From assembly GCA_947624255.1 (NCBI GenBank), contig CANQJO010000004.1, positions 113,890-177,889 of the forward strand: 64,000 bases of DNA, in the 5' to 3' direction. This document shows positions 47,158 to 56,694 of this stretch, one piece after another. Below the pieces are notes generated by a model, which searched no databases, had not been told where the DNA came from, and saw only the letters and a list, made by a program, of their open reading frames with translations. The position numbers and the translations under genes are program-made. Positions within the stretch are counted from its first letter, which is position 1, and each line of letters begins with the position of its first letter. Origin of the DNA: an uncultured Ruminococcus sp. (GTDB lineage: Bacteria > Bacillota > Clostridia > Oscillospirales > Ruminococcaceae).

Positions 47158-48075
47158 ATGAATTACAGACCGGAGGGCAGCCTTTTCAGGAGTGCTGCAA
47201 ATCAAAGGTATATCTCATCGGCAGAGGGCTTGTCAGATGCCATGGAAAACGGCATTATTCTTGAAGCAAGAGCTGCTGTCTGTGACAGCTCACATAACCT
47301 TATCATCGACCTGCCTTGCGCAGACGGTATTATTTTCCGGGAAGACGGCGCTGTCGGTATCTCTGACGGCAAAACACGGGATATTGCCCTTATTTCAAGA
47401 GTCAACAAGATCGTATGCTTCAAAGTCATCAGCCTCACTATCGGCGAAAGCGGAAAGCTCACTGCACGGCTTTCGAGAAAAGCTGCACAGGAGGAGTGTA
47501 TCCGCAATTACATAAATGATCTTCGTTCAGGCGATGTCATTGATGCACGTGTGACTCATCTTGAACAGTTCGGCTGCTTTGTTGATATCGGCTGCGGCAT
47601 ACCGTCGCTTATCCCCATAGATGCTATCTCGGTTTCGAGGATATCACACCCGTCTGACAGGTTCGCATTAGGGCAAAACATAAAAGCTGTCGTCAAATCC
47701 AACGAAAATTCAAGGATATGTCTCAGCCATAAAGAGCTGCTCGGCACGTGGGAGGAAAATGCCTCTCAGTTTGAGGCAGGCGAAACGGTCTCAGGGATAG
47801 TACGCTCTGTTGAAGAGTACGGTATATTCGTGGAGCTTGCACCAAATCTCGCCGGACTTGCCGAACCAAAGGAGAATATACACGCCGGACAGAATGTCAG
47901 TGTATATATAAAAGCGATCATTCCCGAAAAAATGAAGGTAAAGCTCGTGATCGTCGATGTCTGCGAAGACCCCGGACGCTCAGAAGAAATGAAATACTTT
48001 TGCAGATCCGGACACATAGATTCGTGGAAATACTCCACAGAATGTTCACGGAAGATAATAGGCACAGATTTTTAG
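47158..48075 (+). CDS. S1-domain RNA-binding protein
   Basis: A 305-residue protein with two S1 domains, at about residues 120-193 (GDVIDARVTHLEQFGCFVDI, LSHKELLGTW) and 200-270 (VSGIVRSVEEYGIFVEL). The N-terminal 110 residues look like a degraded additional OB-like unit. It resembles the clostridial short S1-like proteins annotated as 30S protein S1 homologues, but is too short for full S1. It may bind mRNA or help translation. ACGGAGG precedes the ATG. Confidence 0.85.
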   Translation: MNYRPEGSLFRSAANQRYISSAEGLSDAMENGIILEARAAVCDSSHNLIIDLPCADGIIFREDGAVGISDGKTRDIALISRVNKIVCFKVISLTIGESGKLTARLSRKAAQEECIRNYINDLRSGDVIDARVTHLEQFGCFVDIGCGIPSLIPIDAISVSRISHPSDRFALGQNIKAVVKSNENSRICLSHKELLGTWEENASQFEAGETVSGIVRSVEEYGIFVELAPNLAGLAEPKENIHAGQNVSVYIKAIIPEKMKVKLVIVDVCEDPGRSEEMKYFCRSGHIDSWKYSTECSRKIIGTDF

Positions 48076-48090
48076 ACGTCTTATGAATTC

Positions 48091-48129
48091 AAAAGTGCAG
48101 CCGCCGGACGAATTTTCCGGTGACTGCAC
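48091..48129 (-). terminator. Terminator of pfkA
   Basis: A stem GTGCAG-CCGG / CCGG-CTGCAC with two mismatches, followed by TTTT on the minus strand, 48 bp past the pfkA stop. It also lies 16 bp after the convergent S1 gene and may serve both. Confidence 0.7.
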
Positions 48130-48176
48130 ATATACTAACGATCGGCAATGTCCATACCCTGCGGCAACAAGATCTA

Positions 48177-49139
48177 TCAGAATGCGATCTGCTCTGCTAT
48201 CTGATGAAGTCTGGAGTCATAGGGCTTTTTCATTGCAAGAGCCTCTTGTATATCGAAATCTACGATCTTGTTCTGCTGCATACCGACAACACGGTTGCCG
48301 ATGCCCTGCTCAAGAAGCTCAACTGCATAGTAAGCCATTTCTGTAGCAACAACTCTGTCTCTTACTGTCGGAGAACCGCCTCTCTGAACGTGTCCGAGAA
48401 CAGTTGATCTTGTTTCGATATGTGTCTTTTCCTGTATTATCTTGGCGATCTCGTCAGCGTGACCGATACCCTCGGCAACAACGATCACGAAATTCTGCTT
48501 GCCCTTTGCCTTTTTCTCAAGCATTTTCTTTGCGATCTCATCAAGATCATAGGGAACTTCCTTAGTGATGATATCGGTAGCTCCGCAGGCAACGCCCGTA
48601 TTTACCGCAATGAATCCTGCATTTCTGCCCATTACCTCAACTACGGAGCATCTGTCATGAGACTGTGATGTATCACGGATCTTGTCGACAAGCTCCATAG
48701 CTGTATTCATTGCCGTATCATAACCGATAGTATATTCTGTGCAGGCAATATCGTTGTCGATAGTTCCCGGCAGACCGATACAGAGCACTCCCTTTGAAGA
48801 AAGATCGGCAGCACCACGGAACGATCCGTCACCGCCAATAACTACAAGTCCCTCGATGCCGAGCTCTTCGCATTTTGCTCTTGCTTTCTCAACGCCCTCT
48901 TCTGTTCTGAATTCAGGGCATCTTGCGGTATAGAGAATAGTTCCGCCTCTGTGAATGATATCTGAAACGCTTCTTTCGTCCATTTTTATTATATCGCCGT
49001 TAATAAGTCCCACATAACCTCTGCGGATACCGTAGACCTCCATGCCCTTGCTGAGAGCCGTCCTGACAACTGCTCTTACGGCAGCATTCATTCCCGGAGC
49101 ATCGCCTCCGCTTGTCAGTACACCGATCTTCTTTATCAT
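48177..49139 (-). CDS. pfkA: ATP-dependent 6-phosphofructokinase
   Basis: A 320-residue glycolytic enzyme phosphorylating fructose 6-phosphate. Complete motifs: GVLTSGGDAPGMNAAVRAVV, VVIGGDGSFRGA (ATP type, not PPi type), GLPGTIDNDI, and the catalytic TIGYDTAMN. Length is typical. GGAGAA precedes the ATG. It has its own promoter, separated from dnaE by a 340-bp gap without genes. Confidence 0.97.
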   Translation of the reverse strand: MIKKIGVLTSGGDAPGMNAAVRAVVRTALSKGMEVYGIRRGYVGLINGDIIKMDERSVSDIIHRGGTILYTARCPEFRTEEGVEKARAKCEELGIEGLVVIGGDGSFRGAADLSSKGVLCIGLPGTIDNDIACTEYTIGYDTAMNTAMELVDKIRDTSQSHDRCSVVEVMGRNAGFIAVNTGVACGATDIITKEVPYDLDEIAKKMLEKKAKGKQNFVIVVAEGIGHADEIAKIIQEKTHIETRSTVLGHVQRGGSPTVRDRVVATEMAYYAVELLEQGIGNRVVGMQQNKIVDFDIQEALAMKKPYDSRLHQIAEQIAF

Positions 49140-49274
49140 AACAATTCTCCATTCTGCACATGGCGTATATTATACTATTCTTAATGCAGACAGCACTTAT
49201 TCTGCCGATACGGCTCCGCTTGTCTGCTTCGATCCCGGAGATTTGCATAACTGTAACAAATTCCCACACATACT

Positions 49275-49303
49275 ATTTTACTACTGTGAAGCTGTTTTGT
49301 CAA
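49275..49303 (-). promoter_or_regulatory. pfkA promoter
   Basis: Consensus TTGACA (49298-49303), 17 bp, TAAAAT (49275-49280) on the minus strand. In the rest of 49140-49479 I see no gene. Confidence 0.75.
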
Positions 49304-49479
49304 GTAGAAATCATATTTTTTTCACGTCTGTCCCATTTTATCTGCAATTTGCACAAAATCTTTGTTATATTTTTTACTGTGCGAATGTTCCGTTCGGCGA
49401 ATATCGCATAATTTCCGGACCTCTCCCCTGCCGGAGCTTCCTGCGCTTTGTGCATTTTTACCCGAACACGCAGTCTCCG

Positions 49480-52400
49480 CTATTGTACAAGCCCTATTTT
49501 AGACGCATCGAATTCCTGTACAATTTTTCTGAACGAGATCTCATTCACCGATATGGACAGCCTGCTCCGATGCATGACTGTTTTCCTGATATCCGTGAAA
49601 TAAAAGCATACAGGTGTTATTCCGGGAAAATACCTGCACAGTGATGATATCTTTTTGACCGCCTCAGTGTCTCGTGAATCAGTCTTTATGCAGAGTTTCA
49701 TATTTTCCGCCATATGCTGAAACCCGGACTCCTCCAGTATTGAGCCGCATATGACTGTTACTGCTTCATCTTTAAGGGAGATCTTTCCGCTGATGAGCAT
49801 TACTCTGTCTTCGGCTATACTGCCTCCGACTGCCGAGAAAAGCTCCGGAAATACGATCGCTTCTATCTCACCGGTATCATCAGCAATTGTCATAAAGCAC
49901 ATTCTTTCTCCCTTTTTCGTCACATGGAGCTTTCTGCTCCGGACAACGCCAAGGAATCTGACGGTATCTCCGTCGCCGAATGTGCCGCCGCACAGCTCAC
50001 GCACTGTACAAACGTGCATCAAAGCGGCAATGTAGTTGTACTCCGTGAGAGGGCTTCCCGTGAGGTACATTCCGACAGCCTCCTTTTCCATTGCAAGGAG
50101 CTTTTTTATCGGATATTCCTCCATATCCGGAACTTTGATGCCCGTATCCTCCGTTTCTCCCAAAAGACCAAGCTGCCCCTCCATGACTCCCCTGCTGTCC
50201 GAGCCGGCACGGTCAAGGATCATCTCATAGCTTTCAAGCATCTGACGGCGATTAAGTCCCAGACCGTCCAGTGCTCCTGACTTTATGATGTTCTCCAGAG
50301 CCTTTTTATTGAGCTCACGGCAGTCAAGACGTTCGCAGAGATCCTGCAAGCTCTTGAAATCACCATGCTGCCTTTCGGATATTATTCTGTCAGCAAGACC
50401 GCTTCCGGCATTTTTTATCGCAAGCAAACCGAAGTATATTCCGCCGTTTTTATATGTGAAACCTTTCATGCTCCTGTTTATATCGGGACGGTGGATATCT
50501 ATGCCATAGTTTTTACAGGCGTTTATATACTCCGTGAGCTTGTCTGTACTTGACATAACGCTCGACATAAGCGCCGACATATATACTCCGCAGTAATGGC
50601 ATTTCAGATATGCTGTCTGATACGCAAGATATGCATATGCTGCGGCATGGGATTTATTGAACGCATATGAGGCAAAGCTCACCATTTCGTCAAATATCTC
50701 ATTTGCCGTATTCTCAGGAACACCGTTTTTTGCAGCTCCCGAAACGAAACTCTCACGCTCTTTCAGCATTACGTCATGTTTCTTCTTTGCCATTGCACGC
50801 CGCACGATATCTGCATGACCGTATGAGTATCCAGCAAGTCGGCGGCAGATCTCCATGACCTGCTCCTGATAGACAATGCAGCCGTATGTTGACTCAAGCA
50901 CAGGTTTCAGCAGAGGATGCTTATACTTCACCTTTTCGGGATGCTTTTTGTTTTCGATATATACCGGAATGGACTTCATCGGTCCCGGACGGTACAGCGA
51001 GATGATAACTATGAGATCTTCAAGCCGTTCGGGACAAAGCTCCATCAGCCGCTTCGTCATTCCATCACTTTCAAACTGGAATACGCCGCACGTATCTCCC
51101 CTTGACATCATTTCGTAGACTGCCGGATCATCTATCGGAATATTATTTATGTCAAAATCGGGAGCTGACCTGTGTATCTCATTTACCGCATCTCTTATGA
51201 CTGTGAGATTCCGCAGTCCGAGAAAATCCATTTTCAGCAGTCCCAGTGATTCAAGGACTGTCATTGTATACTGCGTGACCACAGAGTCATCATTTCTTTG
51301 GAGCGGTACAAGATCACTGAGAGGTACTGCCGATATGACAACTCCTGCCGCATGAGTGGAGGCGTGACGAGGCATTCCCTCAATGCTCCTTGCCATGTCA
51401 AGGAGCTCCCTCACCGATCTATCCGAACGATACATTATACTCAGCTCCTCAGACGAACTCATGGCACTGTAGATCGTATCACGAGGATCTATCAGCTTGG
51501 CTACTTTATCGCACAGCTTATATGATATCCCCATGACACGCCCCACATCACGCACCGCCGCACGTGCTTTCAGAGTATCAAAGGCAATTATTTCAGAAAC
51601 GCAGTCCTCACCGTAGCGGCGTACAACGTAATCCTTGACGCTCTGCCGTCCCTCGATACAGAAGTCAATATCAAAATCCGGCATACTTACTCTTTCGGGA
51701 TTAAGGAATCTCTCAAAAAGCAGATCGTATTTAATGGGATCAATACCTGTTATCCCGATGCAGTATGCACACAGGCTGCCTGCTCCCGAACCTCTCCCCG
51801 GTCCTACGGGAATATTGTGCTCACGGGCATATTTTATGAAATCCCACACGATGAGATAATAATCGGTATATCCCATGCTCGTTATGACAGAAAGCTCATA
51901 CTCCATACGTGAGATCGTTTCCTCAGAGGGAGAATCTCCGTATTTTTCATACAGACCATTACGGCAAAGCTCACGTAAAAATGCAGCGTTATCATCAACG
52001 CCCTCCATCGTATATTTCGGGAGCTTGATCTTGCCGAATTCAAAGCTGACATCGCAGCGTTCAGCGATCTTTACCGTGTTGGTGACAGCCTCCGGGTGAG
52101 CAGGAAAGAGCTCTCTCATCTCACCTGCCGATTTAAGATAGAATTCGTTTGTTTCAAAGCCTATGCCTCCCGGTTCACCGAGAGTTTTTCCTGTCTGTAT
52201 GCAAAGCATGATATCCTGCATTTCTGCATCGCTCTTTGTTATATAATGGCAGTCGTTCGTTGCCGCAAGCGGTATACCTGTCTCAGCGGACAGTCGGTAC
52301 AGCGACGGAAGTACCCTCATCTCACGTATTATGCCGTGATTCTGTACCTCGATGTAAAAGTTTCCCTTGCCGAATATCTCCTCATATTCAAGAGCTTTCT

Positions 52401-52875
52401 GCTTTGCCTTTTCATATTCTCCGTCAAGCAGAAGACGTGGTATCTCGCCGGCTATGCATCCTGAAAGACATATAAGTCCGCTGTGATATTTTCTCAGAAG
52501 CTCCATGTCGACCCTCGGGCGGTTGTAGAATCCCTCAAGGCTTGCATAAGATACAAGCTTTACAAGATTGCGGTAACCCTCGTTATTCTCACAAAGCAGT
52601 ACAAGATGATACGGCGAAGGATCAATTTTAGCATCACGGTCAAAACGGCTTCTTGGCGCTGCATAGACTTCGCAGCCGATTATCGGTCTGATACCGTTTT
52701 TTTTGGCTTCATTCCAAAATTCCACTGCGCCGTACATATTTCCGTGATCTGTTATTGCAACAGCAGTCTGCCCCATCTCCCTGACACGCTTTATAAGCTC
52801 CGTAATGCGGCATACTCCGTCCAAAAGGCTGTATTCGGTATGAACATGAAGATTTACAAACTCATCATCTCTCAT
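49480..52875 (-). CDS. dnaE: DNA polymerase III alpha subunit DnaE
   Basis: A 1131-residue C-family polymerase. The N-terminal PHP domain starts NLHVHTEYSLLDGVCR; the catalytic aspartates lie in MPDFDIDFC (about residue 395) with GPGRGSGAGS just before. Helix-hairpin-helix and OB domains follow (about 790-1060, DTVRFLGVVRSRK). It is the DnaE type, not PolC; no 3'-5' exonuclease insert is present. It overlaps whiA by 11 bp, so it sits at the end of the hprK-murB-rapZ-whiA unit. Confidence 0.96.
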   Translation of the reverse strand: MRDDEFVNLHVHTEYSLLDGVCRITELIKRVREMGQTAVAITDHGNMYGAVEFWNEAKKNGIRPIIGCEVYAAPRSRFDRDAKIDPSPYHLVLLCENNEGYRNLVKLVSYASLEGFYNRPRVDMELLRKYHSGLICLSGCIAGEIPRLLLDGEYEKAKQKALEYEEIFGKGNFYIEVQNHGIIREMRVLPSLYRLSAETGIPLAATNDCHYITKSDAEMQDIMLCIQTGKTLGEPGGIGFETNEFYLKSAGEMRELFPAHPEAVTNTVKIAERCDVSFEFGKIKLPKYTMEGVDDNAAFLRELCRNGLYEKYGDSPSEETISRMEYELSVITSMGYTDYYLIVWDFIKYAREHNIPVGPGRGSGAGSLCAYCIGITGIDPIKYDLLFERFLNPERVSMPDFDIDFCIEGRQSVKDYVVRRYGEDCVSEIIAFDTLKARAAVRDVGRVMGISYKLCDKVAKLIDPRDTIYSAMSSSEELSIMYRSDRSVRELLDMARSIEGMPRHASTHAAGVVISAVPLSDLVPLQRNDDSVVTQYTMTVLESLGLLKMDFLGLRNLTVIRDAVNEIHRSAPDFDINNIPIDDPAVYEMMSRGDTCGVFQFESDGMTKRLMELCPERLEDLIVIISLYRPGPMKSIPVYIENKKHPEKVKYKHPLLKPVLESTYGCIVYQEQVMEICRRLAGYSYGHADIVRRAMAKKKHDVMLKERESFVSGAAKNGVPENTANEIFDEMVSFASYAFNKSHAAAYAYLAYQTAYLKCHYCGVYMSALMSSVMSSTDKLTEYINACKNYGIDIHRPDINRSMKGFTYKNGGIYFGLLAIKNAGSGLADRIISERQHGDFKSLQDLCERLDCRELNKKALENIIKSGALDGLGLNRRQMLESYEMILDRAGSDSRGVMEGQLGLLGETEDTGIKVPDMEEYPIKKLLAMEKEAVGMYLTGSPLTEYNYIAALMHVCTVRELCGGTFGDGDTVRFLGVVRSRKLHVTKKGERMCFMTIADDTGEIEAIVFPELFSAVGGSIAEDRVMLISGKISLKDEAVTVICGSILEESGFQHMAENMKLCIKTDSRDTEAVKKISSLCRYFPGITPVCFYFTDIRKTVMHRSRLSISVNEISFRKIVQEFDASKIGLVQ

Positions 52876-53782
52876 TTTTCACACTCCCGGTACGTATCCC
52901 CTCTGCTATCCTTGCGATACGCTTGAAACGATGGCTTACTCCGGAACGGCTTATAGGCTCGGAGAGACTTTCACCGATTTCCTGCAGGCTCATATCTCTG
53001 TTTTCAAGTCTCAGCATTGCCACCTCTTTAAGATCATCGCTCAGAGTTTCAAACGCTCCTGCACCCTCAATCAGCCGTATATCCTCGATCTGGCGCATCG
53101 CTGCGTTGACGACCTTGTCTATATTTGCCGCATCACAGTTTGCGATACGATTGGCTTTATTGCGGACATCCTTATATATTTTCACATTCATCAGATCAAG
53201 TGTGCATTGCTGCGCTCCCATGAAGGTAAGCGTATCCTCTATAGACTCACTGCCCTTTATATAGATGATGTGCTGCCCGCGGCGGATAACTCTGCCTACC
53301 GTTACGCCGATATCTTTTAAAAGAAGTGCAAGCTCTGATGCAAGCTGCTCCTGCGGCACGGCAAATTCAAGATGATATTCCTTTTCGGGATCATTCACGC
53401 TTCCGCACGCAAGAAAGACGCCGGCTGTAAAAACTCCGAGACTGTTCGTTGCAACGATCTCGGGATCTATAGTCCTTACGTCTTTCCCTAATCTGTATTT
53501 TTGGAATATCTCCTCTGTCAGACGGCTGTCCCTTATTTCATAGGTATACATGACCGTTCCGCTGCGTCTGACCGAATTCTGACACTCCGGCTTTACTCTG
53601 AAAATGCTGCTGAAAAGTCCCGAGAAGACCTTCGCTGATACGGCACTCTCACTCTGAAAGCATATATGCTCAGGCGAGAGTGTCCGGCAGAACAGGAGCA
53701 TTCCGTACAGACAGGCAAATCGCTTGTCTTTATCATTTATGGAGCGGCATATCTCCTGCCTTACCTTATTTGAAAACGACAT
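52865..53782 (-). CDS. whiA: WhiA, DNA-binding division/sporulation regulator
   Basis: A 305-residue protein with the N-terminal LAGLIDADG-like WhiA fold and a C-terminal helix-turn-helix (LEIGESLSEPISRSGVSHRF region, about 268-290). It controls division genes in actinobacteria and affects division in Bacillus. The ATG at 53782 has GGGAG 9 nt upstream. It lies 46 bp after rapZ and overlaps dnaE. The usual yvcK gene between rapZ and whiA is missing. Confidence 0.94.
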   Translation of the reverse strand: MSFSNKVRQEICRSINDKDKRFACLYGMLLFCRTLSPEHICFQSESAVSAKVFSGLFSSIFRVKPECQNSVRRSGTVMYTYEIRDSRLTEEIFQKYRLGKDVRTIDPEIVATNSLGVFTAGVFLACGSVNDPEKEYHLEFAVPQEQLASELALLLKDIGVTVGRVIRRGQHIIYIKGSESIEDTLTFMGAQQCTLDLMNVKIYKDVRNKANRIANCDAANIDKVVNAAMRQIEDIRLIEGAGAFETLSDDLKEVAMLRLENRDMSLQEIGESLSEPISRSGVSHRFKRIARIAEGIRTGSVKNER

Positions 53783-53828
53783 CTGTATCAACTCCCGTTA
53801 TGCTCCCGATACCGACAGCGGATCGGTA

Positions 53829-54701
53829 TCAGAACTTCCTGTCCTTTGTTATATCACGGTGATACTTCTGAACACGGTATTCCTTTTCTGCAAGATTTTT
53901 CGCCATCATCTCTGCAAATGCAATAGAGCGATGCTTGCCTCCGGTGCAGCCAAAGGCTATGACGAGCTGACTCTTCCCCTCACGTACATACAGCGGAATG
54001 AGATAATCTATCAGATCGGTGATCTTTGCAAAAAGCTCCTGTGATTCTTTGAAACTCATCACATAATCTCTTACACAGCTCTCACATCCCGTATGACTGC
54101 GCAGCTCCTCAACATAAAAGGGATTTGGCAGGCACCTCACGTCAAAAACAAGGTCGGATTCGGTAGAAACTCCGTATTTGAAGCCGAAGGACATCACCTT
54201 TATCACCATTGAATCAGAGCTTTTGTCAAGGAAAAGCGATCTCACATTCTCTTTAAGCTGTGATACCGTAAGATTGGAGGTCTCTATGTAGTAGTCAGCT
54301 ATCTCACGAAGCTGCGATAACTGCTGCCATTCGTATTTGATCGCCTCATGCATATTTCCGTTGAATTTTTCATCAAGAGGATGCTTGCGCCGTGTCTCCT
54401 TATAACGCTTTATCAGGACTTCGTCGCTTGCCTCGATAAACAGCACCTTGACATTTACATCAGACTCACTCCTCAGAAGCTGCCACGAGCGGTATATTTC
54501 AGCAAACATATCCCCTGTCCTGATATCGACGGCAACGGCGATCTTGTTTATGACGCTTTCGGACTGACGGCAGAGATCAACAAATCTTGAAATAAGCTCC
54601 GGCGGAATGTTGTCGATACAGTAATAGCCTATGTCCTCCATAACGTCCATAACACATGATTTTCCGGAACCCGACATTCCGGTAACGATCAATAGCTGCA
54701 T
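53829..54701 (-). CDS. rapZ: RapZ/YvcJ nucleotide-binding protein
   Basis: A 290-residue P-loop protein with Walker A GMSGSGKS (residues 8-15) and the C-terminal FGCTGGKHRS sugar-binding site. In enterobacteria RapZ directs RNase E to GlmZ and senses GlcN6P; in Firmicutes YvcJ hydrolyses nucleotides and affects competence. The linkage with murB and glmS-type cell-wall supply is suggestive. 17 bp after murB. Confidence 0.95.
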   Translation of the reverse strand: MQLLIVTGMSGSGKSCVMDVMEDIGYYCIDNIPPELISRFVDLCRQSESVINKIAVAVDIRTGDMFAEIYRSWQLLRSESDVNVKVLFIEASDEVLIKRYKETRRKHPLDEKFNGNMHEAIKYEWQQLSQLREIADYYIETSNLTVSQLKENVRSLFLDKSSDSMVIKVMSFGFKYGVSTESDLVFDVRCLPNPFYVEELRSHTGCESCVRDYVMSFKESQELFAKITDLIDYLIPLYVREGKSQLVIAFGCTGGKHRSIAFAEMMAKNLAEKEYRVQKYHRDITKDRKF

Positions 54702-54717
54702 AAGTAACCTCCGGATA

Positions 54718-55623
54718 TTATTTCAGTATGACCGGTTCAAGTTCAAGCTCATATCCGGTCTTCTCCCTGACTATCTGCTGTATCCTGCCGCAAAGTTCAA
54801 GAACATCGGCACAGGTGGCAAATCCCTTGTTGATGATGAATCCGCTGTGCTTTTCGCTGACCATTGCTCCGCCGCAGGTCATTCCCTTAAGTCCGCACTG
54901 CTCTATCAACAGCGAGGCATAGCTGCCCTGCGGACGTTTGAACGTACTTCCTGCACTGGGAAAATCAAGAGGCTGCTTTGCGCTCCTCTTGGACATACAT
55001 TCATTCATAGCCCTGCGTATCTCGTCAGGATCTCCCTGAACAAGCTTCATCGTAACAGATGTTATTACATAGTGCTTATCCGTGAAGATGCTGTGACGGT
55101 ACGAGAGAGCCATTTCCTCATTTGTAAATGTGCGGATATTGCACTCATCATCTATATAATCCGCTGAAACGACGATATCTTTCATCTCGCTGCCGTAAGC
55201 TCCGGCATTCATACAGACCGCACCGCCGACTGTTCCGGGAATTCCGAAAAGATTTTCCATTCCCGAAAGCGACTCCTGCTGTGCATGGACACAAGCCGAG
55301 GCAAGAAGTGCTCCTGCCTGACAGATAAGCATATCTCCGTGTCTTTCAATGCGTGCAAAATCACTCCCGAACATAAGGATAATGCCGTCAAATCCCTCAT
55401 CACAGGCTATGATATTGCTCCCCCTGCCGATTATCTCATATCTTATTTCATGATCTTTAAGGTATCTGATGAGCCGTGCAGCCGACTCTGCCGAATTTAT
55501 GCTAATGAGCGCACTGCATGGACCTCCGAAGCGAAATGTAATATACTCACTGAGTGAGCAGTTCGGAGTTATCCGGCAGCCAAGCTCATCGCAAAGTGAA
55601 GTGAGTTCACATATGTCTATCAT
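54718..55623 (-). CDS. murB: UDP-N-acetylenolpyruvoylglucosamine reductase
   Basis: A 301-residue FAD enzyme that reduces UDP-GlcNAc enolpyruvate to UDP-MurNAc. FAD-binding segments IIGRGSNIIACDEGFDG and GIPGTVGGAVCMNAGAYG are intact, and the C-terminal SAGSTFKRPQG carries the proton-donor serine. Length fits the type II enzyme. It sits between hprK and rapZ, as in many clostridia. Confidence 0.96.
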   Translation of the reverse strand: MIDICELTSLCDELGCRITPNCSLSEYITFRFGGPCSALISINSAESAARLIRYLKDHEIRYEIIGRGSNIIACDEGFDGIILMFGSDFARIERHGDMLICQAGALLASACVHAQQESLSGMENLFGIPGTVGGAVCMNAGAYGSEMKDIVVSADYIDDECNIRTFTNEEMALSYRHSIFTDKHYVITSVTMKLVQGDPDEIRRAMNECMSKRSAKQPLDFPSAGSTFKRPQGSYASLLIEQCGLKGMTCGGAMVSEKHSGFIINKGFATCADVLELCGRIQQIVREKTGYELELEPVILK

Positions 55624-55664
55624 TTGCTGACCTCCATGTTACTATGTAGGATCACCGCTGTATC

Positions 55665-56624
55665 TCAGAACGCCTCATAATCCCGGACGATCTCTTTTGA
55701 ATCAGATTCCATTCCCAGCCTGTTAAGAAGCTCCTGTGCGGCATTATATCCCATTTTTTTCTGTCTGTTGTTCATAGCAGCGACTTCAAGTATGACTGCA
55801 AGATTACGTCCCGGCTTTACGGGAATTGTCAGGGACGGCACTTTAACTCCAAGAAGTGTTACGTATTCTGTATCGACTCCCATTCTGTCATATATTTTCT
55901 CGGGATTCCACTGCTCCAGCTCGACCACAAGATCAAGCTTTTCGGTCATCTTTACAGCTCCGATACCGAAAAGTCTCCTTGCATTTATTATACCTATGCC
56001 TCGAAGTTCAAGAAAATGACGTATATTGTCCGGTGAGCTTCCCACAAGGCTGATATTTGAGACTTTTCTGATCTCGACAGCATCGTCTGCGACAAGCCTG
56101 TGACCTCTTTTTACAAGCTCAATAGCAGTCTCGCTTTTACCTACGCCGCTTTCACCGGTGATGAACACTCCCTCACCGTATATCTCGATAAGTACGCCGT
56201 GTCTCGTTATCCTCGGAGCGAGCGTCAGATTAAGGAATGCAATAAGTCCCGACATAAAGTTCGATGTGCTCTCCTTGCTCCTGAGCAGCGGTACTTCATA
56301 CTCCTTGGCAAGTTCAAGCATCTCAGCAAAATACGGCAGCTCCCTTGTGATTATGAGAGCCGGTATCCTCTGGGCAAAAAGGAGCTGCAGCCTTTCACGC
56401 CTTGTCTTTTCGTCGATCGTTGAGAGATAGGCAAACTCCATTTTTCCTATTATCTGTATGCGCTCCGGATTGAAATATTCATAGAAGCTCATAAGCTGGA
56501 GCCCCGGTCTGTTTACATCGTTTTCATCTATCATGACCTCATTGGCGTCCTTGTGTATATAGATGACCTCCAGCTTGAATTCATCTATTATTCTCTGAAG
56601 CGACACCTTGAAATTTTCTGCCAT
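55665..56624 (-). CDS. hprK: HPr kinase/phosphorylase
   Basis: A 319-residue bifunctional enzyme acting on Ser46 of HPr for carbon catabolite control. The P-loop GESGVGKSETAIEL is at about residues 157-170, followed by RLVADDAVEI and the signature ELRGIGIINARRLFG. Length is normal. It begins the hprK-murB-rapZ-whiA block inside a longer unit that starts with rpe. Confidence 0.96.
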   Translation of the reverse strand: MAENFKVSLQRIIDEFKLEVIYIHKDANEVMIDENDVNRPGLQLMSFYEYFNPERIQIIGKMEFAYLSTIDEKTRRERLQLLFAQRIPALIITRELPYFAEMLELAKEYEVPLLRSKESTSNFMSGLIAFLNLTLAPRITRHGVLIEIYGEGVFITGESGVGKSETAIELVKRGHRLVADDAVEIRKVSNISLVGSSPDNIRHFLELRGIGIINARRLFGIGAVKMTEKLDLVVELEQWNPEKIYDRMGVDTEYVTLLGVKVPSLTIPVKPGRNLAVILEVAAMNNRQKKMGYNAAQELLNRLGMESDSKEIVRDYEAF

Positions 56625-56694
56625 TTTTTTCTCCGTTCCCCGATATTTCGGTTATATTTATTGACCTGCACATTTATCCCGGACAGACTGCTCA

